This document shows, in pieces, positions 8,608-16,199 of a stretch of 64,000 nucleotides of DNA. The notes beneath the pieces are model-generated. The model ran no database searches. It had not been told where the DNA came from and worked only from the letters and a program-made list of their open reading frames with translations. The number at the start of each line of letters is the position of its first letter. Position 1 is the first letter of the stretch. The position numbers and the translations under genes are program-made. The DNA lies in the NCBI RefSeq assembly GCF_940807255.1, contig NZ_CALNWY010000017.1:21337-85336 (forward strand), given 5' to 3'. The stretch is from Mixta sp. Marseille-Q2659. GTDB taxonomy: Bacteria; Pseudomonadota; Gammaproteobacteria; Enterobacterales; Enterobacteriaceae.

Positions 8608-9561
8608 TCAACGACCGTAACGTAAGCGCAGCGCTTCCGGGTAGGGCTCAAAATAACGCTGTTGCGACAGCCATTCGTGCGGATACTCTTTCATATAGTG
8701 TTTAAGCAGCGTGATGGGCGCCAGCAGCGGCTGTACTCCCTGCCGATAGCGATCGATAAGCGAAGCCAGCTCCTGGCGCTGCGACGAAGAAAGCTGTTTA
8801 CGGAAATAGCCCTGAACGTGCATCAAAACGTTGGTATGGTTACGGCGTGTAGCGCGATGCGACATCAGCCTCATCAGGCGGTTGCGGTATTCAGTGGCAA
8901 ATTCTTCCAGCGAGGCGTATTCCTTCATTGCCGCGACAAACGGCCCTAACTGTCGATATTCAGGCTGCGAATGCGCCAGCAACAGCAGCTTATAACGGGT
9001 ATGGAATGCCATCAGCTTGTGTGCCGTCAGCCCGTCTTGCCAGAGCTGGTTAAACTCATGTAGCGCATAGACTCGCGCCACGAAGTTCTCGCGCAATGTG
9101 TCATCATGCAGACGGCCATCCTCCTCCATCGGCAGCCAGGGCATCTCCTGCTGTAAAGCCTGTGCGAAAATGCCCACGCCCTCTTTGCGATTATTATTGC
9201 TGTCAGGTTCATAGATACGCACCCGCTCCATACCGCAGCTGGGCGATTTAGCGCAAAGAATATAGCCACAAAGGTGATGCAGACCGGCGACCTTGCGGCG
9301 GGCAAAATTGCGCATCTGCGTCGTTACTTCTTCTCCGCCCGTTTTACTAAAACAGAGTGCGATCTCGTCCTGATGTTTTACCAGCCGCAGCGCCGGACGC
9401 GGCACAGGCAATCCGATCGACATTTCCGGGCAAATGGGTTCGTAGCGCACGTATGGCGCGAGTTCTTCCGTAGCAAAAGTCAGACGCTTATGACCGCCAT
9501 CAAAACGTACGCTGTCGCCCAATAAACAGGCGCTGATTCCTACCGGTATTTTCTCGCTCAT
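8608..9561 (-). CDS. ybgA: DUF523-DUF1722 two-domain protein (long form of YbgA, TudS-like N-terminus)
   Basis: At 317 residues this is nearly twice the length of E. coli YbgA (about 169), which has only the DUF1722 half. Residues ~5-150 are a DUF523 domain, related to TudS-type iron-sulfur thiouracil desulfidases, with three candidate cluster cysteines: Cys12 in ISACLLG, Cys44 in PICPE and Cys109 in SPSCG. Residues ~190-310 form the DUF1722 domain (HTRYKLLLLAHS, ALRLRYGR). The family is repeatedly found beside photolyase genes, and phrB follows 16 bp downstream. A role in handling photodamaged or thiolated bases is plausible but unproven. A tandem CTTGTAYAA motif lies directly in front of the start codon. 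Confidence 0.88.
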   Translation of the reverse strand: MSEKIPVGISACLLGDSVRFDGGHKRLTFATEELAPYVRYEPICPEMSIGLPVPRPALRLVKHQDEIALCFSKTGGEEVTTQMRNFARRKVAGLHHLCGYILCAKSPSCGMERVRIYEPDSNNNRKEGVGIFAQALQQEMPWLPMEEDGRLHDDTLRENFVARVYALHEFNQLWQDGLTAHKLMAFHTRYKLLLLAHSQPEYRQLGPFVAAMKEYASLEEFATEYRNRLMRLMSHRATRRNHTNVLMHVQGYFRKQLSSSQRQELASLIDRYRQGVQPLLAPITLLKHYMKEYPHEWLSQQRYFEPYPEALRLRYGR

Positions 9562-9562
9562 A

Positions 9563-9590
9563 CTTGTACAACCTCAAACATCTTGTATAA
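9563..9590. promoter_or_regulatory. Tandem CTTGTAYAA repeats upstream of ybgA-phrB (possible MerR-type operator)
   Basis: CTTGTACAA (9563-9571) and CTTGTATAA (9582-9590) repeat 19 bp apart, about two helical turns, immediately before the ybgA ATG. TGTACA-type half-sites recall operators of light-responsive MerR regulators (LitR/CarH) near photolyase genes. The link is an inference. Confidence 0.4.
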
Positions 9591-9658
9591 GTTTAAGTGT
9601 AGCGCAAGCCTCTCTATGACGCACTTCAAATCCCGTCGGACTGTGGCAACAGGCAAAA

Positions 9659-9684
9659 AAAATCTCATCGGATGATGAGATTTT
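9659..9684 (-). terminator. Terminator of ybfA
   Basis: An 11-bp perfect stem (AAAATCTCATC / GATGAGATTTT) with a GGAT loop. On the minus strand it is followed by a run of eight T, so it fits termination of the leftward ybfA transcript. Confidence 0.8.
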
Positions 9685-9737
9685 CAGGCGGCGGAGCGTA
9701 GCGGGCGGCCAGGTTATTATCGTTGCTGACTGCAGGT

Positions 9738-9938
9738 TCAATAGAAATCGCCACCAGCTGCTTCAGCCTGCGCCAGCCAGACCGGTTTGGTGCTGGTTTT
9801 ACTCCAGACGCGATGCAGATAGCTATAAAAACGCGCACGATCGCGGCGAAACAGCATCACCGGCAACGCCAGTACGCCAACAATGATTACCGCTGCGCGA
9901 CGCAGGATAATTTTATGCAGGGGATAAATGGAATACAT
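9738..9938 (-). CDS. ybfA: YbfA family small protein
   Basis: A 66-residue protein with a central hydrophobic stretch ([14 protein letters not shown]) and a conserved C-terminal half ([21 protein letters not shown]), which I recognise as YbfA of E. coli (68 residues, function unknown). It has a strong AGGAGG ribosome site. In E. coli ybfA stands divergent from kdpFABC; here it is divergent from kdpE alone, marking the edge of the missing kdp genes. A single membrane-spanning helix is likely. Confidence 0.85.
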   Translation of the reverse strand: MYSIYPLHKIILRRAAVIIVGVLALPVMLFRRDRARFYSYLHRVWSKTSTKPVWLAQAEAAGGDFY

Positions 9939-10201
9939 TACCTACGCCTCCTGAGAAGAATGAGTTACAAATTAGTCATTGGTTAAATATGATAGGCCCC
10001 ATTGCGTAATTTTACTACTCATCCGACCACTAATTCGGTGAAAAAAAGTGCAGATTTACACTTCGCCTGTAATTAGGTTACATATCTGTTAATTTTAGGT
10101 TTTTGTTTTGTTTGATTCAGCAGGTGCAACACAAAGCGCAGCGGGTTTTGTTAAAGTGCGGTTTTGTCATTTTCTGTCTGTGACAGCGGAGAATCCTCGT
10201 T
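9939..10201. other. Divergent ybfA/kdpE intergenic region; site of the missing kdpFABCD genes
   Basis: The 263 bp between ybfA and kdpE are AT-rich and contain no recognisable KdpF or KdpD fragment in any frame. In E. coli the corresponding space is filled by kdpFABC and kdpD. The remaining sequence probably contains the ybfA promoter and whatever promoter now serves kdpE. I could not pick a convincing KdpE box. Confidence 0.6.
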
Positions 10202-10879
10202 TTGGCCAGCGTACTGATTGTTGAAGATGAAAAAGAGATTCGTCGTTTTCTGCGCGTCGCGCTGGAAAGCGAAGCCTTGCGGGTTTATGACGGCGATACC
10301 TTACAGCGCGGACTAATTGAGGCCGCTACCCGCAAGCCTGATTTAGTGATTCTTGATTTGGGTTTGCCGGATGGCGATGGCCTCGACTTTATCCGCGATT
10401 TTCGCCAGTGGAGCGGCGTGCCGGTTATTGTGCTGTCCGCACGCAGCGACGAGCAGGATAAAATCGCGGCATTGGATGCCGGCGCCGATGACTTTCTCAC
10501 GAAACCTTTTGGCGTCGGCGAACTGCTGGCGCGCGTGCGCGTCGCTCTGCGTCGTCAGCCCGGACAGCAGGCACTGCACGCACCCGTACAGTTTGGTCAG
10601 ATTACGGTGGATTTGGCGGCACATCATATTGCGCGTAACGGGGAGACGGTTCATCTTACGCCGACGGAGTTTCGGCTGCTGGCGCTGTTACTGAACAATC
10701 CAGGAAAAGTGCTGACGCAGCGGCAGTTACTGAATCATGTCTGGGGGCCGAATGCGGTTGAACATAGCCACTATCTGCGCATCTATATGGGCCATTTACG
10801 GCAGAAGCTGGAGCAGGATCCCGCCCGTCCGGCGCATCTGCTTACCGAAACGGGTATCGGCTATCGCTTTATGCCGTGA
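10202..10879 (+). CDS. kdpE: Orphan response regulator KdpE (OmpR/PhoB family)
   Basis: KdpE normally activates the high-affinity potassium pump genes after phosphorylation by KdpD. The 225-residue protein (same length as E. coli) has a receiver domain with acidic Asp9, phosphoacceptor Asp52 in LDLGLPDGDG and Lys101 in LTKPFG, then a winged-helix domain with LTPTEFRLLALLLNNPGKVLT and the ending TGIGYRFMP. The start is a TTG preceded by GGAGAAT. Both functional domains look intact, yet neither kdpD nor kdpFABC is beside it. It either answers to a KdpD encoded elsewhere, is activated by another donor, or is decaying. Confidence 0.93.
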   Translation: MASVLIVEDEKEIRRFLRVALESEALRVYDGDTLQRGLIEAATRKPDLVILDLGLPDGDGLDFIRDFRQWSGVPVIVLSARSDEQDKIAALDAGADDFLTKPFGVGELLARVRVALRRQPGQQALHAPVQFGQITVDLAAHHIARNGETVHLTPTEFRLLALLLNNPGKVLTQRQLLNHVWGPNAVEHSHYLRIYMGHLRQKLEQDPARPAHLLTETGIGYRFMP

Positions 10880-10891
10880 TCAGCGGACATA

Positions 10892-10922
10892 AAAAAAGGC
10901 GCTGAATATCAGCGCCTTTTTT
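10892..10922. terminator. Bidirectional terminator between kdpE and pgm
   Basis: The stem AAAAAAGGCGCT / AGCGCCTTTTTT around a short loop serves the convergent kdpE and pgm transcripts. Confidence 0.9.
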
Positions 10923-10933
10923 GTGGTTTAGCC

Positions 10934-12574
10934 TCAGGCGTTTTTCAGCACTGCGCTAACAATCTCAACGGCTTCTTTTTCGATTTGCGCACGATGCTCG
11001 GCGCCGAGGAAGCTCTCACAATAAATCTTGTAAGCATCTTCCGTGCCTGACGGACGCGCGGCAAACCAGCCGTTTTCCGTCATCACTTTTAAGCCGCCAA
11101 TCGAAGCACCGTTGCCTGGCGCGCTGGTCAGACGGGCCGTAATCGGATCGCCTGCCAGCGTAGCCGCGCTGACCATTTCCGGCGACAGTTTCGACAGCGC
11201 GGCTTTCTGCGCGGAAGTGGCTGGCGCCTGCAAACGGTTGTAGCTCGGTGCGCCAAAACGCTCAGCCAGTTCATCGTAGTGCTGCTGCGGGTTTTTACCG
11301 GTTACGGCGGTGATTTCCGCCGCCAGCAGGCAGAGGATGATCCCGTCTTTATCGGTTGACCACGGCGTGCCGTCAAAACGCAGGAAAGAAGCGCCCGCGC
11401 TCTCTTCGCCGCCAAAACCGAAGCTGCCGTCGAACAGACCGTCAACAAACCATTTAAAGCCTACCGGCACTTCCACCAGCTTACGGCCAATATCGTTGAC
11501 AACGCGGTCAATCATGGCGCTGGAGACCAGGGTTTTGCCTACGGCAACCTCTTTGCCCCACTGCGGACGATGCTGGAACAGATAATTGATTGCCACCGCC
11601 AGGTAATGGTTCGGATTCATCAGCCCAGCCGGAGTGACGATTCCGTGACGGTCGTAATCGGGATCGTTGCCGAAAGCGAGATCGAACTTATCGCGCAGCG
11701 CCAGCAGACCGGCCATCGCACATTCGGACGAACAGTCCATACGCACCACGCCATCTTTATCCAGATGCATAAAGCGGAAAGTCTGGTCAACGGCGTCGTT
11801 AACAATGGTTAAGTCCAGCTGGTAATGTTCGGCGATGCGCTTCCAGTATTCCATGCCGGAGCCGCCCAGCGGATCGATGCCGATTTTCAGACCCGCTTTC
11901 TTAATCGCCTCAATATCCACCACCTGCGCCAGGCCTTCTACATAAGGCTGAATCAGATCTTTTTCCTGGATATGTCCGCTGGCCCACGCTTCTGCCAGCG
12001 GCAGACGCTTCACCTCCTGCAGATCGTTTTGAATCAGCTGATTCGCGCGATCTTCTACCACTTTGGTAACGTTGGTATCGGCCGGGCCGCCGTTCGGCGG
12101 GTTGTATTTGATGCCACCATCTTCCGGCGGGTTATGAGAAGGCGTAATGACAATGCCGTCCGCCTGCGCGCCGCCGGCTTTGTTATGCTCAAGGATCGCG
12201 TTGGAGATCGCCGGCGTCGGCGTATAACCGTTATCCTGCTGCACAATCACATCAACGCCATTAGCCGCTAATACTTCCAGCACGGAAATAATGGCTGGCT
12301 CTGAGAGCGCATGGGTATCCTTACCAACGTAGCAAGGGCCAGTAATCCCATTCTTTTTACGTTCTTCAGCAATGGCCTGGGCGATAGCCAGAATATGCGT
12401 TTCGTTGAAACTCTGGCGTGCAGCGCTGCCGCGATGCCCGGAAGTGCCAAATTTCACCGCATGTTCCGCATTCCCTTTTTCTGGCTGTAGAACGTAATAC
12501 TGGGATGTTAATTGTGCAACGTTAATCAAATCGCTCTGCTGGGCTGGCTGCCCGGCACGGGGGTGATTGGCCAT
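10934..12574 (-). CDS. pgm: Phosphoglucomutase (alpha-D-glucose-specific)
   Basis: Pgm interconverts glucose 1-phosphate and glucose 6-phosphate, feeding UDP-glucose, trehalose and glycogen metabolism. The 546-residue protein equals the E. coli length. The phosphoserine loop is TPSHNPP and the magnesium site is DPDYDRHG; the sugar-binding GEESAGAS and phosphate-binding [12 protein letters not shown] motifs are intact. The ATG at 12574 ([13 protein letters not shown]) has a GGGAGAAG ribosome site; seven further codons upstream are in frame but not conserved. It follows seqA by 24 bp, and the two are co-transcribed in E. coli. Confidence 0.97.
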   Translation of the reverse strand: MANHPRAGQPAQQSDLINVAQLTSQYYVLQPEKGNAEHAVKFGTSGHRGSAARQSFNETHILAIAQAIAEERKKNGITGPCYVGKDTHALSEPAIISVLEVLAANGVDVIVQQDNGYTPTPAISNAILEHNKAGGAQADGIVITPSHNPPEDGGIKYNPPNGGPADTNVTKVVEDRANQLIQNDLQEVKRLPLAEAWASGHIQEKDLIQPYVEGLAQVVDIEAIKKAGLKIGIDPLGGSGMEYWKRIAEHYQLDLTIVNDAVDQTFRFMHLDKDGVVRMDCSSECAMAGLLALRDKFDLAFGNDPDYDRHGIVTPAGLMNPNHYLAVAINYLFQHRPQWGKEVAVGKTLVSSAMIDRVVNDIGRKLVEVPVGFKWFVDGLFDGSFGFGGEESAGASFLRFDGTPWSTDKDGIILCLLAAEITAVTGKNPQQHYDELAERFGAPSYNRLQAPATSAQKAALSKLSPEMVSAATLAGDPITARLTSAPGNGASIGGLKVMTENGWFAARPSGTEDAYKIYCESFLGAEHRAQIEKEAVEIVSAVLKNA

Positions 12575-12598
12575 TGGCGCTTCTCCCTGACGCATCAG

Positions 12599-13150
12599 TT
12601 AAATGGTGCCGCAAACCTTATCTGCCAGTTCCTGCGGGAACTGCATTGCCAGCATAATGTGTTCCACCATGCTGCATTTGCGGCCTGTGTTAGTGTTGGT
12701 GATCACCCAATACGGCGTGCCGGGGACATGTTTCGGCTTAGTATGGGTGCCATGCTGCAACAGTGTTTGCTCATCGCCCGCAAAATAGACGCGGGTGCGC
12801 CCTTGCAGCGATGCAGTGGCCTCAGCAAATGCATCGGGATCCAGACGATATAGCGTCGATAAAATCAACATAAAGCGATTTACCGCTTTATTCTGCTCGG
12901 CGTACTCATCAGAGAGTAGCAGCTCACGTACAGCTCGCACCCGATCCTGAGAACGTGTGGTCGGCTTAACCGGCTCATTATTCTGATTCACGCTTGCAGC
13001 AGATGCCGGCACCGCAGCAGCAACGGGCGCGCTCTGACCAGCGGTAAATTTCAACATACGCCGTAAAATGTCCGAGGCGCTTTCACCGATATGCTGCGTG
13101 TGGCTGGCAATATAGCGATAGAGTTCTTCGTCGACTTCAATCGTTTTCAT
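12599..13150 (-). CDS. seqA: Negative modulator of replication initiation SeqA
   Basis: SeqA binds hemimethylated GATC pairs behind replication forks and sequesters oriC and the dnaA promoter. The protein is 183 residues (E. coli 181). The N-terminal oligomerisation domain (MKTIEVDEELYRYIASHTQ, ESASDILRRML) is joined by a linker of about 50 residues, rich in Ala, Pro and Asn, to a C-terminal DNA-binding domain ending PQELADKVCGTI. It is the promoter-proximal gene of a seqA-pgm pair and is divergent from ybfF across about 250 bp. Confidence 0.96.
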   Translation of the reverse strand: MKTIEVDEELYRYIASHTQHIGESASDILRRMLKFTAGQSAPVAAAVPASAASVNQNNEPVKPTTRSQDRVRAVRELLLSDEYAEQNKAVNRFMLILSTLYRLDPDAFAEATASLQGRTRVYFAGDEQTLLQHGTHTKPKHVPGTPYWVITNTNTGRKCSMVEHIMLAMQFPQELADKVCGTI

Positions 13151-13406
13151 CTTTATCCGTACGGTAATTGCTTGTGGCAGAACCCGGCGCAGCGCGTCAT
13201 AGCAAATTTTAGCTAAACAATCTGTGCTGTGGTTCTAACATAAGGATTATAAAGTTAAATCCTGCAAGTCGGTAGCGACGTTGGCGCTTGCAGACAAAAG
13301 TCAGAATATGCCGCAAAGCCACCGGGCAAACAACCACTCACCGACCGGCAGGGAGAGTAAAAACCATGATAACCTATGCTTTCCTTTCAACTGTAAGAAC
13401 TTTGCC

Positions 13407-14171
13407 ATGAATTTGAATACTCGCTTGCAAACTGAACAGTCTAATCCAGAGGCTCTGCCCATCCTGCTGATTCATGGCCTGTTCGGCAGCCTGGATAATT
13501 TAGGCGTGCTGGCGCGCGGCCTGAAGGCGGATCGTCCACTGATTCAGGTTGATGTGCGTAACCATGGGCTGTCGCCGCGCAGCGATGAGATGGCTTATCG
13601 CGAGATGGCGCAGGATATGCTGGAGACGCTGGATGCGCACGGCATCGATAAAGTGACGGTTATCGGTCACTCGATGGGTGGTAAAATCGCGATGACGATG
13701 ACCGCACTGGCGCCTGAACGTATTGAACAGCTGGTGCTGATTGATATTGCCCCGGTTGATTACTGCACGCGCCGTCACGATGAGATTTTTGCCGCGGTGA
13801 AGGCGGTAACGGAGGCCAATGTGCGTTTGCGCAGCGAAGCCGCCAACGTCATGCGCAGCTTTATTGCGGAAGAAGGCGTTATTCAGTTTCTGCTGAAATC
13901 CTTTCATGAAGGCGAATGGCGTTTTAACGTTCCGGCCCTGTGGAATAACTACGCCACTATCTCCGGCTGGGAAACCGTGCCAGCCTGGCATGGCCCGGCG
14001 CTGTTTATTCGCGGCGAGCTTTCGCCCTATCTCGATGATATTCATCGTGATGCGCTGCTGGCGCAGTTCCCGCAGGCGCGCGCGCATGTTATTGCTGGCG
14101 CCGGACACTGGGTGCATGCGGAAAAACCGGATGCAGTGTTGCGAGCCGTACGCCGTTTTTTAGCGCTGTAA
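13407..14171 (+). CDS. ybfF: Alpha/beta hydrolase, esterase YbfF
   Basis: A 254-residue alpha/beta-hydrolase identical in length to E. coli YbfF, an acyl-CoA/palmitoyl esterase in vitro with unclear physiology. The nucleophile elbow is GHSMGG, the oxyanion region is HGLFGSLDNLG and the catalytic histidine lies in GAGHWVHAEKP. I use the ATG at 13407 (MNLNTRLQ); the frame is open a further 42 codons upstream, but that part overlaps the seqA/ybfF promoter region and has no homology. ybfE follows 156 bp later. Confidence 0.93.
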   Translation: MNLNTRLQTEQSNPEALPILLIHGLFGSLDNLGVLARGLKADRPLIQVDVRNHGLSPRSDEMAYREMAQDMLETLDAHGIDKVTVIGHSMGGKIAMTMTALAPERIEQLVLIDIAPVDYCTRRHDEIFAAVKAVTEANVRLRSEAANVMRSFIAEEGVIQFLLKSFHEGEWRFNVPALWNNYATISGWETVPAWHGPALFIRGELSPYLDDIHRDALLAQFPQARAHVIAGAGHWVHAEKPDAVLRAVRRFLAL

Positions 14172-14327
14172 AAGCAAGGCGTTAACTGCCCGACAAAGAT
14201 TGTTCTCACTCTTTCCACAAGGTATGATGGCGCGCTAAAATTTTGCCGCTGTTGAGTTGGCGGCAAACCGGCCCAAAACGTCACCATGCGCGGCGCAAAC
14301 GCGCAGCCCATTCAGTATCACGATTCT

Positions 14328-14603
14328 ATGGCAAAAGAACAAACGGACCGAACCACGCTCGATCTGTTCGCAGATGAACGTCGCCCGGGACGCCCGAAAA
14401 CCAGTCCGCTGTCGCGTGATGAACAACTTCGTATCAACAAACGCAATCAGTTGAAACGTGACAAAGTGCGCGGGTTACGGCGCGTTGAACTGAAGATGAA
14501 CAGTGAAGCTGTCGATGCGCTTAACGCAATGGCCGCCGAGCGCGGGTTAAGCCGCAGCGAGCTGATCGAAGAGATGATCCTTGCCCAACTAAAGGCGCTC
14601 TGA
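14328..14603 (+). CDS. ybfE: YbfE, putative ribbon-helix-helix type protein (LexA-regulated in E. coli)
   Basis: A 91-residue basic protein starting [17 protein letters not shown], nearly identical to E. coli YbfE at its N-terminus ([20 protein letters not shown]). The C-terminal half ([32 protein letters not shown]) has the strand-helix-helix pattern of CopG/MetJ-like DNA-binding proteins. E. coli ybfE is reported as an SOS gene; I did not find a clear LexA box in the 150 bp before it. An in-frame ATG 14 codons upstream is less likely. Function is unknown. fldA follows 139 bp downstream. Confidence 0.88.
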   Translation: MAKEQTDRTTLDLFADERRPGRPKTSPLSRDEQLRINKRNQLKRDKVRGLRRVELKMNSEAVDALNAMAAERGLSRSELIEEMILAQLKAL

Positions 14604-14742
14604 ACGGCTGGAAGAAGCGCACGATGTAACAAATGCAACGGCTTTACGAGTTCCGCCTCCTGACGGTCTCTGCTATTATTGCCGTAATCTGCATACAACG
14701 GGCAGTTACCATATTTTTAAGTTTCAAGAGGTTACTAAACTC

Positions 14743-15273
14743 ATGGCAATCGTAGGTATTTTCTTTGGCAGCGATACCGGCAATACAGAAAACATTGCAA
14801 AGATGATCCAGAAACAGCTCGGTAGCGATGTTGCCGAAGTGCATGATATTGCCAAGAGCAGTAAAGAAGACCTGGAAGCTTTCGATATTCTGCTGCTGGG
14901 CATCCCCACCTGGTACTACGGTGAAGCGCAGTGCGACTGGGATGATTTCTTCCCGACGCTGGAAGAGATCGACTTCAACGGTAAACTGGTTGCGCTGTTC
15001 GGCTGCGGCGACCAGGAAGATTACGCGGAATATTTCTGCGATGCGATGGGCACCATTCGCGACATTATTGAGCCGAACGGCGCGGTAATTGTTGGCCACT
15101 GGCCGACCGAAGGCTATCACTTCGAAGCGTCAAAAGGTCTGGCTGATGATAAACATTTCCTTGGCCTGGCCATCGATGAAGATCGCCAGCCTGAGCTGAC
15201 CAACGAGCGCGTTGATCGTTGGGTAAAACAGATTTACGAAGAGCTGCATTTGCAAGAGATTCTGGAAGCCTGA
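14743..15273 (+). CDS. fldA: Flavodoxin I
   Basis: FldA is a small FMN electron carrier that donates to IspG/IspH, biotin synthase, methionine synthase and ribonucleotide reductase activation. The 176-residue length is standard. The FMN phosphate loop is GSDTGNTE at residues ~10-17, the isoalloxazine loops hold [14 protein letters not shown] and the tyrosine region [16 protein letters not shown]. It precedes fur, as in E. coli, where both respond to oxidative stress. Confidence 0.97.
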   Translation: MAIVGIFFGSDTGNTENIAKMIQKQLGSDVAEVHDIAKSSKEDLEAFDILLLGIPTWYYGEAQCDWDDFFPTLEEIDFNGKLVALFGCGDQEDYAEYFCDAMGTIRDIIEPNGAVIVGHWPTEGYHFEASKGLADDKHFLGLAIDEDRQPELTNERVDRWVKQIYEELHLQEILEA

Positions 15274-15636
15274 TTTAATGCGCATTGTGTTGTAAATCAC
15301 ATTGCGTAACAGGTTTTTCCTATAGAAATGATAGGTACGGATTTGAAAATTTTATCAATGAATCGGTAGAATACCCGTATCGGTCACGCGCTTTCCTGCC
15401 GTCGAGCTGCAAAGCGGCAGGATTAAGCGAAATGTAAACGCAGCATCAAATGAGCATGAACAACGCCGGACGTAGCGAACTTCTCTTTACTTCCACCTGC
15501 GACTTCACGCGCGCCCTACGGTTTTCATTTCGAAGCATCAGTTCTATAATGAGACGCTATTAGTAACTTAGCGTCGACCGATGTTCATGGCTGTTCAGCC
15601 ACATTGTGACTAGCAAAGTAACAGGACAATATCCGC
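15274..15636 (+). promoter_or_regulatory. fldA-fur intergenic region with predicted fur promoter
   Basis: These 363 bp hold no gene of normal size. A TATAAT at 15545-15550 with a weak TTTTCA hexamer 17 bp upstream (15522-15527) is the best promoter for fur and gives a leader of about 80 nt. The leader contains short reading frames: a 10-codon ATG frame at 15581-15613, and an ATG-less frame from 15567 that ends at TGA 15642-15644, overlapping the fur start. The latter is where E. coli has the translated upstream frame uof. Confidence 0.55.
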
Positions 15637-16086
15637 ATGACTGACAATAACACCGCATTAAAGAAGGCTGGACTGAAGGTCACTCTTCCGCGACTAAAAA
15701 TCCTGGAAGTGCTTCAGGGCCCGGGTCCTGAAAGCCATCACGTCAGTGCGGAAGACTTATACAAACGTTTAATTGATATGGGTGAAGAGATCGGGCTGGC
15801 GACGGTTTATCGCGTCCTGAACCAGTTTGATGATGCCGGTATCGTTACGCGTCATAACTTTGAAGGCGGCAAGTCCGTTTTCGAACTGACCCAGCAACAG
15901 CATCACGATCACCTGATTTGCCTGGACTGTGGCAAAGTGATCGAATTTAGTGATGAGTCTATCGAAGCTCGCCAGCGTGAAATCGCCACGCGTCACGGCA
16001 TTAAGCTTACCAACCACAGCCTTTATTTATATGGTCACTGCGCGCTGGGCGACTGTCGCGAAGATGAAACCTTACACGACAAATAA
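15637..16086 (+). CDS. fur: Ferric uptake regulator Fur
   Basis: Fur represses iron-uptake genes when loaded with Fe2+. The 149-residue product has the winged-helix DNA-binding domain at ~1-80 (recognition helix region EEIGLATVYRVLNQF) and a C-terminal dimerisation and metal domain with HHDH at 89-92, the CLDC pair at 95/98 and a second Cys135/Cys140 pair. All classical metal ligands are visible. The gene has its own leader and is followed by a terminator. Confidence 0.98.
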   Translation: MTDNNTALKKAGLKVTLPRLKILEVLQGPGPESHHVSAEDLYKRLIDMGEEIGLATVYRVLNQFDDAGIVTRHNFEGGKSVFELTQQQHHDHLICLDCGKVIEFSDESIEARQREIATRHGIKLTNHSLYLYGHCALGDCREDETLHDK

Positions 16087-16107
16087 TCAATTTTGCTATG
16101 CAGTAAT

Positions 16108-16137
16108 AAAAACCGGCGCTCAGGCACCGGTTTTTTT
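16108..16137. terminator. Terminator downstream of fur, shared with the chitobiase locus
   Basis: The stem AAAAACCGG / CCGGTTTTT around a loop of about 10 bases is followed by a T-run. It sits between fur and the end of the convergent chitobiase gene. Confidence 0.8.
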
Positions 16138-16199
16138 ATGGCTGCGCCGCAAGGCAACGCGTGCGCGCAGCCGTCGCGTTACTAAATCACTAAATCCTG

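Noticed and set aside
10020..10090. Possible KdpE box (AAAAAAAGT with T-rich flanks) upstream of kdpE
   Set aside because: Only a short A-tract matches the E. coli site and it points towards ybfA, so it is too weak to call.
14190..14327. LexA box before ybfE
   Set aside because: E. coli ybfE is SOS-regulated, but no CTGT-N8-ACAG-like sequence was convincing here.
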